Below, piece after piece: positions 17,762 to 26,784 of a stretch of 64,000 bases of DNA (position 1 is its first letter; the number at the start of each line of letters is the position of its first letter). Below the pieces are notes generated by a model, which was not told the origin of the DNA, made no database searches, and worked only from the letters and a program-made list of their open reading frames with translations. The translations under genes were made by a program, and so were the position numbers. This stretch comes from Paenibacillus hemerocallicola. Its GTDB lineage: Bacteria > Bacillota > Bacilli > Paenibacillales > NBRC-103111. The stretch lies in assembly GCF_006265175.1 (NCBI RefSeq), contig NZ_VDCQ01000023.1:1-64000 (forward strand), written 5' to 3'.

Positions 17762-17798
17762 AATTATCAAAAGTTATCAAAAATTATCATGATTATCG
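17762..17798. promoter_or_regulatory. Right ATTATCA operator cluster
   Basis: ATTATCA (17763), GTTATCA (17773), ATTATCA (17783) and ATTATCG (17792) recur at 10, 10 and 9 bp. They sit immediately downstream of the promoter -10 box, where a bound DeoR repressor would block transcription. The TTATCAAA core is repeated in both clusters of the divergent region. Confidence 0.65.
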
Positions 17799-17838
17799 AC
17801 TATCGTCCCGATTTGTTTTGAAACGAGGTGTTCCTTTC

Positions 17839-18627
17839 ATGCTGCCTGAACAACGGCATCAAGGCATACTCGGCCTGCTGAAAGAAAAAAATCAGGTCAG
17901 TATCGCCGATCTCGCCTCCGAGCTGCAAGTTTCGCAAATTACGGTCCGCCGCGATTTGGAGCAGCTGGAGAGCAGCAATCAAATTATTCGCATTCGCGGG
18001 GGCGCCAAGCTGCTGGACAGCGAGCATGTCGAGAAAGATACGAACTTCTTGAACCGCCGCTTCCACAATCAGGCGTCCGTGCAGCAGCAGGAAAAAAAGG
18101 CGATCGGGAGTCTGGCCGCCTCCATCGTCCAGGATGACGAGACGATCCTGATCGATGCCGGATCGACTGCGATGGAACTGGCCAAGCACCTCTATCAGAA
18201 AAAAGGCGTAACCGCGATTGTCACCACGGTTAATATCGCCGAGGAACTGGAGGGCCGGGAAGGCGTAACGACCATCATTACCGGGGGGTTGTTTCGTTCC
18301 AGGACGACCACGCTGGTCAACCCGATCATGGACCGGATGCTGACCGAGATTTATGCCGACAAGGTGTTTATCGGAGTGACGGCGGTATCGGTAAACCGAG
18401 GCTTTACCGGCAACGATTTTCTGGAATCGGATGTCAAGCGCCAACTGCTCAAATCGGGCAAAGAAGTGTATTGGCTCGTCGATTCCACCAAAATCAATTC
18501 GATCAGCACCATTCAGGTATCCCCTATCCTGCCGGACCACACGATCATTACGGATGACGGACTCCCGCCGGAAATTATGCGGCAGCTGGAGCAGAAATGC
18601 CGGGTACTTGTGGCCAAGAGAGGGTGA
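17839..18627 (+). CDS. DeoR family transcriptional regulator
   Basis: A 262-residue DeoR repressor. The helix-turn-helix spans residues 1-57 (LLKEKNQVSIADLASELQVS and ITVRRDLEQLE). The sugar-phosphate sensing domain follows, with DAGSTAMELAKHL and GVTAVSVNRGFTGNDFLESDVKR. The ATG at 17839 lies 8 nt after GAGGTG; a TTG at 17818 is less likely. It is the first gene of a six-gene operon and lies opposite the aldolase gene. DeoR proteins usually respond to phosphorylated sugars, so an intermediate such as a hexose phosphate or bisphosphate is the expected inducer. Confidence 0.92.
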   Translation: MLPEQRHQGILGLLKEKNQVSIADLASELQVSQITVRRDLEQLESSNQIIRIRGGAKLLDSEHVEKDTNFLNRRFHNQASVQQQEKKAIGSLAASIVQDDETILIDAGSTAMELAKHLYQKKGVTAIVTTVNIAEELEGREGVTTIITGGLFRSRTTTLVNPIMDRMLTEIYADKVFIGVTAVSVNRGFTGNDFLESDVKRQLLKSGKEVYWLVDSTKINSISTIQVSPILPDHTIITDDGLPPEIMRQLEQKCRVLVAKRG

Positions 18628-18631
18628 ATCG

Positions 18632-19825
18632 ATGAAAACTTACAATGTGGTAGTCGGCCAGTCGGGGGGGCCGACGCCGGTAATCAACGCGTCCTTGCGC
18701 GGCGTGGTGGAACAGGCGCTCAAGGCGGAGCAGGTGGATCGAATTTACGGTACGCCCAATGGCCTGTCCGGCATACTGCGCAATGAACTGATCGGCCTGA
18801 ACGGCAAGCTGCCGCAAATCCGGCAAGCTGCAAGGCAGCCGGGCGCCGTGCTCGGCACATCCAGACACCCGCTCCATGAATCGGAATACGAGCGGATCAT
18901 CGCGAATCTGGAACAGGCCGATGCCAAAGTGTTCTGCTATATCGGCGGCAACGGCTCCTCCCGCACCGTGCTGGCATTGGCGGAATACGCCAGAAGCAAA
19001 GGAAAAGATATCCGGTTTGTGCATATTCCGAAAACGATCGACAACGATTTGGATGGAACGGACCATACTCCGGGTTATGGAAGCGCCGCCAAATTTCTTT
19101 CTCATATGACGCAATGGTTCGCCGTCGATATGGTTTCGCTGCAAACCGTACCCAAAATCGAAATCATCGAAGTGATGGGCGGCAACCGGGGCTGGCTTCC
19201 GGCGGCAAGCGCGCTGTTCAAAACCCGAAGCGGCTACCCGAATCTGGTCTATTTGCCGGATAAGCCGGTCGAGGCGACGACGATCTTGAATGATGTTGAA
19301 AGCGTTTTCCAAAGAAAGGAAAGCATCATGATGATGGTGCCGGATCACCTTCGGGTGAACGGGCTGCCTACGGATCCGCTGGCGGTAGAGGACCGATTGC
19401 GGGGGAATAATACGGGAATCGGTTTTCGGTTGTCGCAGCATATTACCCGGACGCTGGGCATTCCGACGCGCACAACCGTCCCTTATGCGCTGTACCGCAT
19501 CGCGCCGGGAGCGGTATCGGCCGTCGATCTCGAGGAAGCTTACCAGCTCGGCGCGAAAGCGGTCGAATACGCGGCGGCCGGGTATACGGGCGGCATGGTA
19601 AGTCTGGAACGGGTATCCGCCAAGCCCTATTTGAGCCGCATTCGTTGGGTGGCGCTCGACGGAGTGGCCGGACAAGAAAAGACGTTTCCCGCCGCCTACT
19701 GGAATGCGGACGAGCATCGGCCGACCGCGGCCTTCGCCGACTATCTCCTTCCTCTTATCGACGGCGAAACGCCGGATTGCCTATTCAGCTTGAGCGACTT
19801 GGACAGAAAGGGGTTTTCACAATGA
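18632..19825 (+). CDS. 6-phosphofructokinase, PPi-PFK-like with mixed donor signature
   Basis: A 397-residue phosphofructokinase that makes a ketohexose 1,6-bisphosphate. QSGGPTPVINAS is at 10-21 and the donor loop GGNGS at 105-109. PKTIDND at 133-139 carries the catalytic aspartate and the substrate-binding Thr, and EVMGGNRGW lies near 185. The Gly in GGNGS is the ATP-type residue, while the Lys of PKTIDND is the PPi-type residue; this mix is known in some ATP-using members of the PPi-like clade. The usual GGD aspartate is replaced by Asn. The length fits long PPi-type enzymes. It starts 4 nt after DeoR and overlaps the next gene by ATGA. With the divergent aldolase it forms a split of hexose phosphate into trioses. 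Confidence 0.88.
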   Translation: MKTYNVVVGQSGGPTPVINASLRGVVEQALKAEQVDRIYGTPNGLSGILRNELIGLNGKLPQIRQAARQPGAVLGTSRHPLHESEYERIIANLEQADAKVFCYIGGNGSSRTVLALAEYARSKGKDIRFVHIPKTIDNDLDGTDHTPGYGSAAKFLSHMTQWFAVDMVSLQTVPKIEIIEVMGGNRGWLPAASALFKTRSGYPNLVYLPDKPVEATTILNDVESVFQRKESIMMMVPDHLRVNGLPTDPLAVEDRLRGNNTGIGFRLSQHITRTLGIPTRTTVPYALYRIAPGAVSAVDLEEAYQLGAKAVEYAAAGYTGGMVSLERVSAKPYLSRIRWVALDGVAGQEKTFPAAYWNADEHRPTAAFADYLLPLIDGETPDCLFSLSDLDRKGFSQ

Positions 19826-21126
19826 AAGCTTGGAAACACGTAAAAACGGCGGGAATGGGACTGCTTATGACTTCGTTGGTTGCGGCCTGCTCCGCACCGG
19901 CTGCGCCTCAAGGCGGCGAGAGCGGTTCGAATCAAAACAAGGACGGCAAAACGGTCATCACCTGGCTGCAATGGTGGAAAAGCGATGTAGGCGAAGGGCC
20001 GCTCAATGAGCTGAAGCAGGCATTCGAGGCAAAAAATCCCGACATTGTGGTGGACATTCAGGATATGCCGTTCGCTCAGGTGCACGACAAGCTGGTCACC
20101 TTAAACGCATCGGGCAATGTGCCGGACGTGCTGACGATTTCCTCGCCGTGGGTGGCCGAGTTCGCCATTGCCGGCATCAGCGAGCCGCTGGACAATTATT
20201 TCAAAGCCATGCCCGAGGAGTTTCAGAAAAACGCTCAAGGTCCCCTCTGGACGCCATGGCAGGGAAAGCGTTATTCCATCGGCTTTTTTACCGGCAATGT
20301 CGCGCTGTTCTACAATAAGAAAAAGCTGGAGGAGGCGGGGGTGAAGCCGCCGACAACCTGGGATGAATTTTTGAAAGCAAGCGTTGCCTTGTCCGATCCG
20401 GGCAAAAATAAATATGCGATAACCGGCAATATCGGGGCCGAACCGCCTTCCACCGTCACTTATGAAGTGTGGCCGCTCATTTTGCAGGCGGGCGGCAAGC
20501 TGATCGAGAACAACCGGGCCGCATTCAACTCGGATGCCGGCGTTAAAGCGCTGGAATACTACAAAAGCCTGATCAAAACACGCAAAGTGGCCACTCCGGG
20601 AGAGCTGTCGGCCGGCGAGAAAGAAAAACGGGCCAACTTCAGCTCGGAAAATACGGCCTTTATGCTGGAAGGCCCATGGGGCATCAGCATCCAGAAGAAG
20701 GCGAATCCGAACTTGGAATTCGGCATCGTGCCGCTGCCGGTAGACGTCGCCGCAGGCACGATCGCCGGAGGAACGTCCGTCGGCATTGCCGCCAAGAGCA
20801 AAAACAAGGAAGCCGCCTGGAAGTTCGTTTCGTTCCTGGCCGGTCCGGAAGCGCAAGTGATGTGGGCCAAATCGACGAACAATTTCCCGCACAACAAAAA
20901 AGCGCTGCAGGATCCGTTCATTCAGGGCGATCCGATGCTGAAGGTGTTCGCCGACCAATTTGCCATCAATCCCGTCAACCCGGATTTGCAAATGCCTCAG
21001 TCCAATGAAATGAGAAAAATGTTCATCAATGAGGTGCAGAACTTTTTGACCGACAAAAAAACCGCCCGGCAGGCGCTGGATGATGCGGCCAAAGCTTGGA
21101 ACGATATTTTCAGCCGGTACAACTGA
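19822..21126 (+). CDS. Sugar ABC transporter substrate-binding lipoprotein
   Basis: A 434-residue MalE-type (family 1) binding protein. The lipoprotein signal ends LVAAC (Cys23). Family features include ITWLQWWKSDVGE, PDVLTISSPWVAEFA, FYNKKKLEEAGVKPPTTWDEF and MLEGPWGIS. The ATG overlaps the stop of the phosphofructokinase gene (ATGA) with AAAGGGG upstream. It delivers sugar to the two following permeases. It is clearly a different subfamily from the LplA-like proteins elsewhere in the window: shorter, closer to UgpB/MalE. Confidence 0.93.
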   Translation: MKAWKHVKTAGMGLLMTSLVAACSAPAAPQGGESGSNQNKDGKTVITWLQWWKSDVGEGPLNELKQAFEAKNPDIVVDIQDMPFAQVHDKLVTLNASGNVPDVLTISSPWVAEFAIAGISEPLDNYFKAMPEEFQKNAQGPLWTPWQGKRYSIGFFTGNVALFYNKKKLEEAGVKPPTTWDEFLKASVALSDPGKNKYAITGNIGAEPPSTVTYEVWPLILQAGGKLIENNRAAFNSDAGVKALEYYKSLIKTRKVATPGELSAGEKEKRANFSSENTAFMLEGPWGISIQKKANPNLEFGIVPLPVDVAAGTIAGGTSVGIAAKSKNKEAAWKFVSFLAGPEAQVMWAKSTNNFPHNKKALQDPFIQGDPMLKVFADQFAINPVNPDLQMPQSNEMRKMFINEVQNFLTDKKTARQALDDAAKAWNDIFSRYN

Positions 21127-21179
21127 GTAGCGGAGCAGGGGGGCCGCCCGGCCCTCCGTCTGCCCAAAAGGAGTTCATC

Positions 21180-22064
21180 ATGAAACCCAATTCCGCCATG
21201 AGAACCGCACAGAGAATGTCCTTTATATTGCCGGCGATGATGCTGCTGGTCCTGCTTACGGGCTACCCGCTGGCCAATGTCGTCTATATGAGCTTTTTTA
21301 ATTACGCCAATCCGGCCGAACCGAGCTTTTTCGGGCTATCCAATTATATAGCTGTTTTGAAAGACCCTTTGTTCTGGAAGGCGCTCGGCAATACGCTTGT
21401 ATTCACGTTTGGTACGGTCGTGCTTGTCATGCTGCTGGGGCTTTCGTTCGCCTCGCTGCTGAACCTGAAAATCAATCCGAAGGTCAGAGGCGCTTTCCGC
21501 TCGGTGCTGATGTTTCCGTGGCTGCTGTCCAGCAGCGTTGTCGGCTCGATCTGGATGCTGCTGCTGGCGCCGTTCGGATTGCTCAACTGGTTTTTGCTGC
21601 AAGTCGGCGTGATCCAAGAAAGCATAGCCTGGCTGAGCGACGGACGCTTCGCTATGCCGGGCCTCATTCTCGCCAATGCCTGGAGAAGCTTTCCGTTCGC
21701 CATGCTAATGCTGCTGGCCGCCTTTCAAACGGTGCCGGAAGACATCAAGGAAGCGGCGCAGGTCGATGGGGCCGGACGGTTTACCAGGTTCACCCGGATT
21801 GTGCTGCCGCATATTAAAGGCATTATGCTGACTATTTTAATCCTGGAAATTATTTGGAATTTCCGTTCGTTCGACCTCGTCTTCCTGATGACCGGAGGCG
21901 GCCCGATGCATGCAACCGAAGTATTGTCCACTTATGTATACAACAAAGCGTTCCGCTCGTTGGACTTCGGGTATTCTTCCGCGCTGGCGATTTTCATGCT
22001 GATCGTCATGGTTCTGATCTCACTGTTTTACATCCGCAGCACGTTGAAGAAGGAGGGGGACTGA
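21180..22064 (+). CDS. Sugar ABC transporter permease (MalF/UgpA type)
   Basis: A 294-residue permease with about six membrane segments. It starts at ATG 21180, 6 nt after AAAAGGAG. It contains LPAMMLLVLLTGYPLANVVY, the coupling loop EAAQVDGAGRFTRFTRIVLP, and MTGGGPMHATEVLSTYVY, characteristic of the MalF/UgpA group. It follows the binding protein by 53 nt; the GC-rich gap (21135-21160) could form a weak stem that tunes relative expression. It pairs with the permease at 22066. Confidence 0.93.
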   Translation: MKPNSAMRTAQRMSFILPAMMLLVLLTGYPLANVVYMSFFNYANPAEPSFFGLSNYIAVLKDPLFWKALGNTLVFTFGTVVLVMLLGLSFASLLNLKINPKVRGAFRSVLMFPWLLSSSVVGSIWMLLLAPFGLLNWFLLQVGVIQESIAWLSDGRFAMPGLILANAWRSFPFAMLMLLAAFQTVPEDIKEAAQVDGAGRFTRFTRIVLPHIKGIMLTILILEIIWNFRSFDLVFLMTGGGPMHATEVLSTYVYNKAFRSLDFGYSSALAIFMLIVMVLISLFYIRSTLKKEGD

Positions 22065-22065
22065 A

Positions 22066-22884
22066 ATGCCGCTCAAAAAATGGAGCCTGTACGGGCTGAT
22101 CGCCCTGCTCATCTGTATCGTGCTGATCCCGATGTTCTGGATGCTGTCCATTGCCCTGAGGACCAATCTGGAAGTGTTCTCGATTCCGTTGAAGCTGATT
22201 CCGGCTCATCCGACGTTCGATGCGTTTCGCCAAATTTTGCAAAATCCGGATATGGTCCGGCTGTTTATGAACAGCTACTTCGTTTCGATTCTGGTCACGC
22301 TGCTGTGCATTTTGCTGTCGGCGTTGTCCGGTTACGGGCTGTCCCGCTTCCAGTACAAATCCAAAAAGCTGGTCGTGCTGTACATCTTGCTGACGCAAAT
22401 GTTCCCGATGGTGCTGCTCAGCATACCGTATTTCCTGATTATTTCCGGAATGGGTCTGTACAATACTTATACGGCGCTCATTCTCGCCTACACCTCGTTC
22501 GCGCTTCCTTTCTCCATTCTGATGATGCGGGATTTCGTCAACAGCATTCCGCGGGAGCTGGACGAGGCGGCGACGATCGACGGCTGCGGGCCGTACGGCA
22601 CCTTTTTCCGCATCATCCTGCCCCCGTGCCTGCCGGGGCTGATCGCCACGGCCGTATACACCTTTATTCTGGCCTGGAACGAATATTTGTTCGCGGTCGT
22701 GCTGACCCAGGATATTACGTCCCGTCCGCTGACGCTCGGCATCGGCATGCTGATCGGCGAATATACGACGCAATGGAATCAGTTGATGGCTCTTTCGTTT
22801 ATGGCGAGCGCGCCGCTGGTCATCGTCTTCATGTTTGTACAAAAGTATTTCCTGCAAGGGCTGACGGCGGGGAGCGTGAAATAA
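22066..22884 (+). CDS. Sugar ABC transporter permease (MalG/UgpE type)
   Basis: A 272-residue MalG-type permease beginning one base after the stop of its partner, with AGGAGGGGG upstream. Its coupling loop is ELDEAATIDGCGPYGTFFRIILPPCLPGL, and it ends KYFLQGLTAGSVK, the standard C-terminus. No ATP-binding subunit is in the operon; a shared MsmX/MsmK-type ATPase elsewhere in the genome is expected. Confidence 0.93.
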   Translation: MPLKKWSLYGLIALLICIVLIPMFWMLSIALRTNLEVFSIPLKLIPAHPTFDAFRQILQNPDMVRLFMNSYFVSILVTLLCILLSALSGYGLSRFQYKSKKLVVLYILLTQMFPMVLLSIPYFLIISGMGLYNTYTALILAYTSFALPFSILMMRDFVNSIPRELDEAATIDGCGPYGTFFRIILPPCLPGLIATAVYTFILAWNEYLFAVVLTQDITSRPLTLGIGMLIGEYTTQWNQLMALSFMASAPLVIVFMFVQKYFLQGLTAGSVK

Positions 22885-24030
22885 ATGCGACAACCGGAAA
22901 AAGAAGCCGACGGCTTGTCTCCTATCGTGCGGGACAAGCTGCAGCGGCTGCGGAATATGCTGGCGGACCTGCAACTGGATGCGGTCGTTTTAACTTTGCA
23001 GCGAAATGTAAGCTGGCTTGCCGGAAGCAGAAGCCATATCAATACCGCGTCCGAGCCGGCCTGCTGCAAGCTGGTCGTCACGGCCCGGGACGTATATCTT
23101 GTGGCCAGCAATATAGAAGCGGAGCGTCTCGCCGAGGAAGAATTCGTCCCGTCGGGCTTTGCCCCGGCGCTCTGCGGCGTATTCGTCTGGCCTTGGCATG
23201 AGCCTGCCGTGCAGGAGCGCTTGCTGGCGGAATTGCTCGCGGGCAGCTCCCGGATCGGCACCGATGCGGATATGGAAGCGGAGTTTCGGGGGCTGCGGAC
23301 GGTTTTGCATCCGCTGGAGCTGGACGAGTGGAGCGGCCTGGGCGAGCTGGCCGGGGAAGCGCTTGAAGAGACGGCGGCCCGTATCGCCGCGGGACAAAGC
23401 GAATTCGAGCTGGCGGCGATGCTCGCCCGGAACTGTCTGGAGCGGGAGCTGGAGCCGATCGTCTATTTGACGGCGGCGGACGAGCGAATCGCCGAGCGCC
23501 GGCATCCGCTGCCGACCTCCCGGCGGCTCGAAAGCTGCGCCATGCTCGTGCTGTGCGCCAGACGGCGCGGCAAAATCGTATCGGCGACAAGGATGGTGCA
23601 TTTCGGACAGCCGCCCGAGGCGCTGGTCCGCCGACATCGGGCGGTCGCGGAAATAAGCGCCCGCCTCCATGCGGCGACCCGCCCGGGGAAAACATGGGGA
23701 GAATTGTATGCCAGCCTGCAACAATTTTACGGCGAAGCCGGTTTTCCAGGGGAAGAGCGGCGCCATCACCAGGGCGGGCTCGCCGGCTATGCCACCCGGG
23801 AACAGCTGGCGCTGCCGGCAAGCACAGGCGCCGTGCAGACGAATCAGCTGTACGCCTGGAATCCGACGCTGCCCGGGGTAAAGTCCGAGGACACGCTGTG
23901 GGTCGGCGATCATTTCTCCGCTTGCCTCACCGATCCGCCGCATCGCTCCTCCGCGATATACCCGCGCATCGAGATTGAAGCGGACGGCCGGAAATGGAGT
24001 CGGCCGGGCTTGTTGATTCGGGCGCGGTAA
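22885..24030 (+). CDS. M24/creatinase-fold protein lacking metal ligands
   Basis: A 381-residue protein starting directly after the permease stop codon. Residues about 10-140 resemble the creatinase N-terminal domain (LQLDAVVLTLQRNVSWLAGS), and 150-375 the pita-bread M24 fold. In active aminopeptidase P enzymes two aspartates lie in the central strands. Here the corresponding stretch reads MLVLCARRRGKIVSATRMVHFG with no aspartate. The region of the metal His and Glu residues reads RHHQGGLAGYATRE and GVKSEDTLWVG. It is therefore probably not a conventional metallopeptidase. Its place as the last gene of a sugar operon suggests a role in sugar metabolism or binding. The function is unknown. Confidence 0.75.
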   Translation: MRQPEKEADGLSPIVRDKLQRLRNMLADLQLDAVVLTLQRNVSWLAGSRSHINTASEPACCKLVVTARDVYLVASNIEAERLAEEEFVPSGFAPALCGVFVWPWHEPAVQERLLAELLAGSSRIGTDADMEAEFRGLRTVLHPLELDEWSGLGELAGEALEETAARIAAGQSEFELAAMLARNCLERELEPIVYLTAADERIAERRHPLPTSRRLESCAMLVLCARRRGKIVSATRMVHFGQPPEALVRRHRAVAEISARLHAATRPGKTWGELYASLQQFYGEAGFPGEERRHHQGGLAGYATREQLALPASTGAVQTNQLYAWNPTLPGVKSEDTLWVGDHFSACLTDPPHRSSAIYPRIEIEADGRKWSRPGLLIRAR

Positions 24031-24140
24031 GCGTCGGCGTCCAGACTAACGCTCCAGACGGCCCGGCGCCACTCAAAGACCTGTATAGAGCCCTAAGTCG
24101 CCCCTTGAGTCAACCCCCGTGCGATTCTCCAAACCGTCCC

Positions 24141-26531
24141 TTAAGTAGCGGGTTCGATCTCCACTTGACCTACGTTGGGGTCCTTCAGCACGATGCGTCC
24201 TTCGATCGGCGCTCCGGAGCGGTCGATCAGCTTCAGCTTGCCCGTGCGCCCTTTCTCGATCAAGCTGCGGATCATGGCCGGCGTGAGCGTCTTGCCGAGG
24301 CTTTCCTTCCAGATGACGAATTTGCAGCCGAGCTTGTAGTTGCTGCAGCCGTAGCCTTTGTTGCCCATGAAAATATGGCCGCCGCACCCTTCGCGGGGAC
24401 AAGCGCCGATCGTTTCGCGCTCGCCCGTCTTGACGGGCGCCGCTCGAGCGGCTTGTCCGGCGCCGTCCGCCTCGGCGGCGGTCGAGGCGGAAGCCGCGCC
24501 GCCTCTCGCGGACCCTCCCCCGGCACGCGCCCCGCGCGCGGGCTTGTCCGCCGCAGCGGCTCCCGCCCGCGTCCCGCGTGCGGACTTGCCCTTGCCTGTC
24601 GCGCCGCCTTTTCCCGCGGCGGCCTGATCCGGCTCGAAGGCGGTTTTGGCCGCCCGCGGCTGTGTGCGCACCTTGTCGATAATGGAGCGGGTAAACTTCT
24701 TCACGTTCTCCATGAACGTCTCGTCGGAAGCTTGCCCGCGCGATATTTCATGCAGCCGGCGCTCCCATTGGCCGGTCATCTCCGGCGAAGTGAGCAGCTC
24801 GACGCCCGCGCCGCGGATCAGCTCGACGGCCGTACGGCCCTTGAGCGTAATCGCGATCCGCTTGCCCTGCATTGTCACGTAGCCGACGTTTTTCAGCCGT
24901 TCGATAATCGCCGCCCGCGTAGCCGGCGTGCCGAGCCCCGAATCTTTCATCGCGTCGCGCAGCTCCTCGTTCTCGAGCTGCTTGCCCGCGCTCTCCATCG
25001 CCTTCAGCAGCGTGCCCTCGGTGTACGGCTTCGGCGGCTGGGTTTCCTTCTCCTTCGCGGCCGAATCGCGGCAGTGCACCGGCTCGTCCGGCGCCAGCAC
25101 GAACGGCGTCTCGACCAGCTCCTCCTCGGGCTCGCTCGGTCCGTCGGCCTCTCCGTCCTTATTGTCCTTACCGCCTTCAGGCTTGCTGCCGGATTTGCCG
25201 GATTTTTTGCCGCCGTCCCTGGACGACTTGTCGTCCTCGTAAATCGTCTTCCAGCCGAGGCTGATCAACTGCTTGATCGTCGTCTTGAACGTTTCCTTCT
25301 CCACCTCGGTCAGCACCGTGTGCACCTTGTATTCGGCGGGCGGATAGAAGTGGGACAGGAATCGGCGGATAATGAGGTCGTACAGCTTCTGCTCCTCGGG
25401 CGTCAGCGAGCCCGCCCGCTTGCCTGTCGGCAGGATGGCGTGGTGATCCTCGACCTTGGCCGGATTGCACACGGCTTTGTTGTTTTTGTGGACGAGCTTT
25501 TTGTCCGCGCCGCTCGCCAACGCTTCGTACGGCGTTCCTTTAAGCGCATCGAGCGCCCGGTGCATTTCCGGAATGTTCTGCTCGTTGACGTAGTTGGAGT
25601 TCGTTCTCGGGTACGAAATGACTTTATGCTTCTCATAGAGCGATTGGGCGATATCGAGCGTCTTCTTCGCCGAGAAGCCGAACTTGGCGTTCGCGTCGCG
25701 CTGCAGCAGCGTCAAGTCGTACAGCTTGAACGGATATTCCTTCGTATCCTTGACCTCGTAGCTGGCGACCGTTCCCGGCTTGTCCCTCACCTTGTCGGCA
25801 AGCCCTTGCGCCTTGGCCGGGTCGGTCAGCCGGTCTCCCTGCCACAGTCCGCGATAGCTCGTCTCCGACTGGTCGAAATACGCCTCCACCTCGTAAAATT
25901 TCGCCGACGAGAACGCCTCGATCTGCTTCTGCCGGTCGTACAGCAGAGCCAGCACCGGCGTCTGCACGCGTCCGACGGATAGCAGCTCGTTGTGCTTCGT
26001 CGTGAAGGCGCGCGAGCCGTTCATGCCGATCAGCCAGTCCGCTTCGCTTCTGGCCCGGGCGGCTCTGGTCAGCGGATCGTACGCGCTGCCGTCCTTCAGC
26101 TCCGCGAAGCCGCGCCGGATCGTCTCCGGCGTCAGGTCGGAGATCCACAGCCGCCTGACCGGCTGGCGCAGCTTCAGATGCTGCTGGATATAGGCGAAGA
26201 TGAGCTGCCCCTCGCGTCCGGCGTCGCAGGCGTTGACGATGTCGCCGCAATCTTTGGCGAGCGTCTGGATGACCTTCAACTGGTCCTTCGTCCGCGGATT
26301 CGGCAGCAGCTTGAACGAATCGGGAATGATCGGCAAATCGTTGAAATTCCATTTTTTATATTTGTCATCGTAAAGGTCGGGCTCTGCCAGTCCGATCAAA
26401 TGTCCGATCGCCCATGTAATGACGAAGCGTTCCCCTTCGAGGTGGGTACGCTTGTTGGCCGCTCTCGGCTCGATTGCGGCGGCGATATTCCGGCCCATAT
26501 CCGGTTTCTCGGCAATAATCAATGTCTTCAA
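24141..26531 (-). CDS. topB: DNA topoisomerase III
   Basis: A 796-residue type IA topoisomerase that relaxes or decatenates DNA through a 5'-phosphotyrosine. The Toprim domain begins KTLIIAEKPDMGRNIA and has the acidic cluster NACDAGREGQLIF. The catalytic tyrosine is Tyr307 in ISYPRTNS, and SVGRVQTPVLALLYDRQ is family-typical. After about residue 590 comes a long Ala/Gly/Lys/Arg-rich linker, then a C-terminal zinc-ribbon-like repeat (CPREGCGG, GYGCSNYKLGCKFVIWK) seen on TopB of Firmicutes. The start is TTG at 26531 after GGGGGA; an upstream in-frame extension to 26633 looks noncoding. It converges with the M24-like gene. Confidence 0.93.
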   Translation of the reverse strand: MKTLIIAEKPDMGRNIAAAIEPRAANKRTHLEGERFVITWAIGHLIGLAEPDLYDDKYKKWNFNDLPIIPDSFKLLPNPRTKDQLKVIQTLAKDCGDIVNACDAGREGQLIFAYIQQHLKLRQPVRRLWISDLTPETIRRGFAELKDGSAYDPLTRAARARSEADWLIGMNGSRAFTTKHNELLSVGRVQTPVLALLYDRQKQIEAFSSAKFYEVEAYFDQSETSYRGLWQGDRLTDPAKAQGLADKVRDKPGTVASYEVKDTKEYPFKLYDLTLLQRDANAKFGFSAKKTLDIAQSLYEKHKVISYPRTNSNYVNEQNIPEMHRALDALKGTPYEALASGADKKLVHKNNKAVCNPAKVEDHHAILPTGKRAGSLTPEEQKLYDLIIRRFLSHFYPPAEYKVHTVLTEVEKETFKTTIKQLISLGWKTIYEDDKSSRDGGKKSGKSGSKPEGGKDNKDGEADGPSEPEEELVETPFVLAPDEPVHCRDSAAKEKETQPPKPYTEGTLLKAMESAGKQLENEELRDAMKDSGLGTPATRAAIIERLKNVGYVTMQGKRIAITLKGRTAVELIRGAGVELLTSPEMTGQWERRLHEISRGQASDETFMENVKKFTRSIIDKVRTQPRAAKTAFEPDQAAAGKGGATGKGKSARGTRAGAAAADKPARGARAGGGSARGGAASASTAAEADGAGQAARAAPVKTGERETIGACPREGCGGHIFMGNKGYGCSNYKLGCKFVIWKESLGKTLTPAMIRSLIEKGRTGKLKLIDRSGAPIEGRIVLKDPNVGQVEIEPAT

Positions 26532-26784
26532 TGCTTTTCCCCCGGTATGAAAGTCCGGCGAACAATCCGGCACGCATCGCGTCAATGAGACCGGTCGCAT
26601 GTTTGTTGTTCGCCGCTCGTGGTTCCTTTTCATACTACCATAAACGGGCGGCCTGCGGCAGAGGAGGAAACGGGTGCCATGCGGCTACAAGTTATTGCAT
26701 AATCTAGACTGTAATGCTAATTTGGAGAAGAGGTCGATCCATCGGAACCGATAGTACACAATCGAAGAGGTGATCCGTTCTCGT

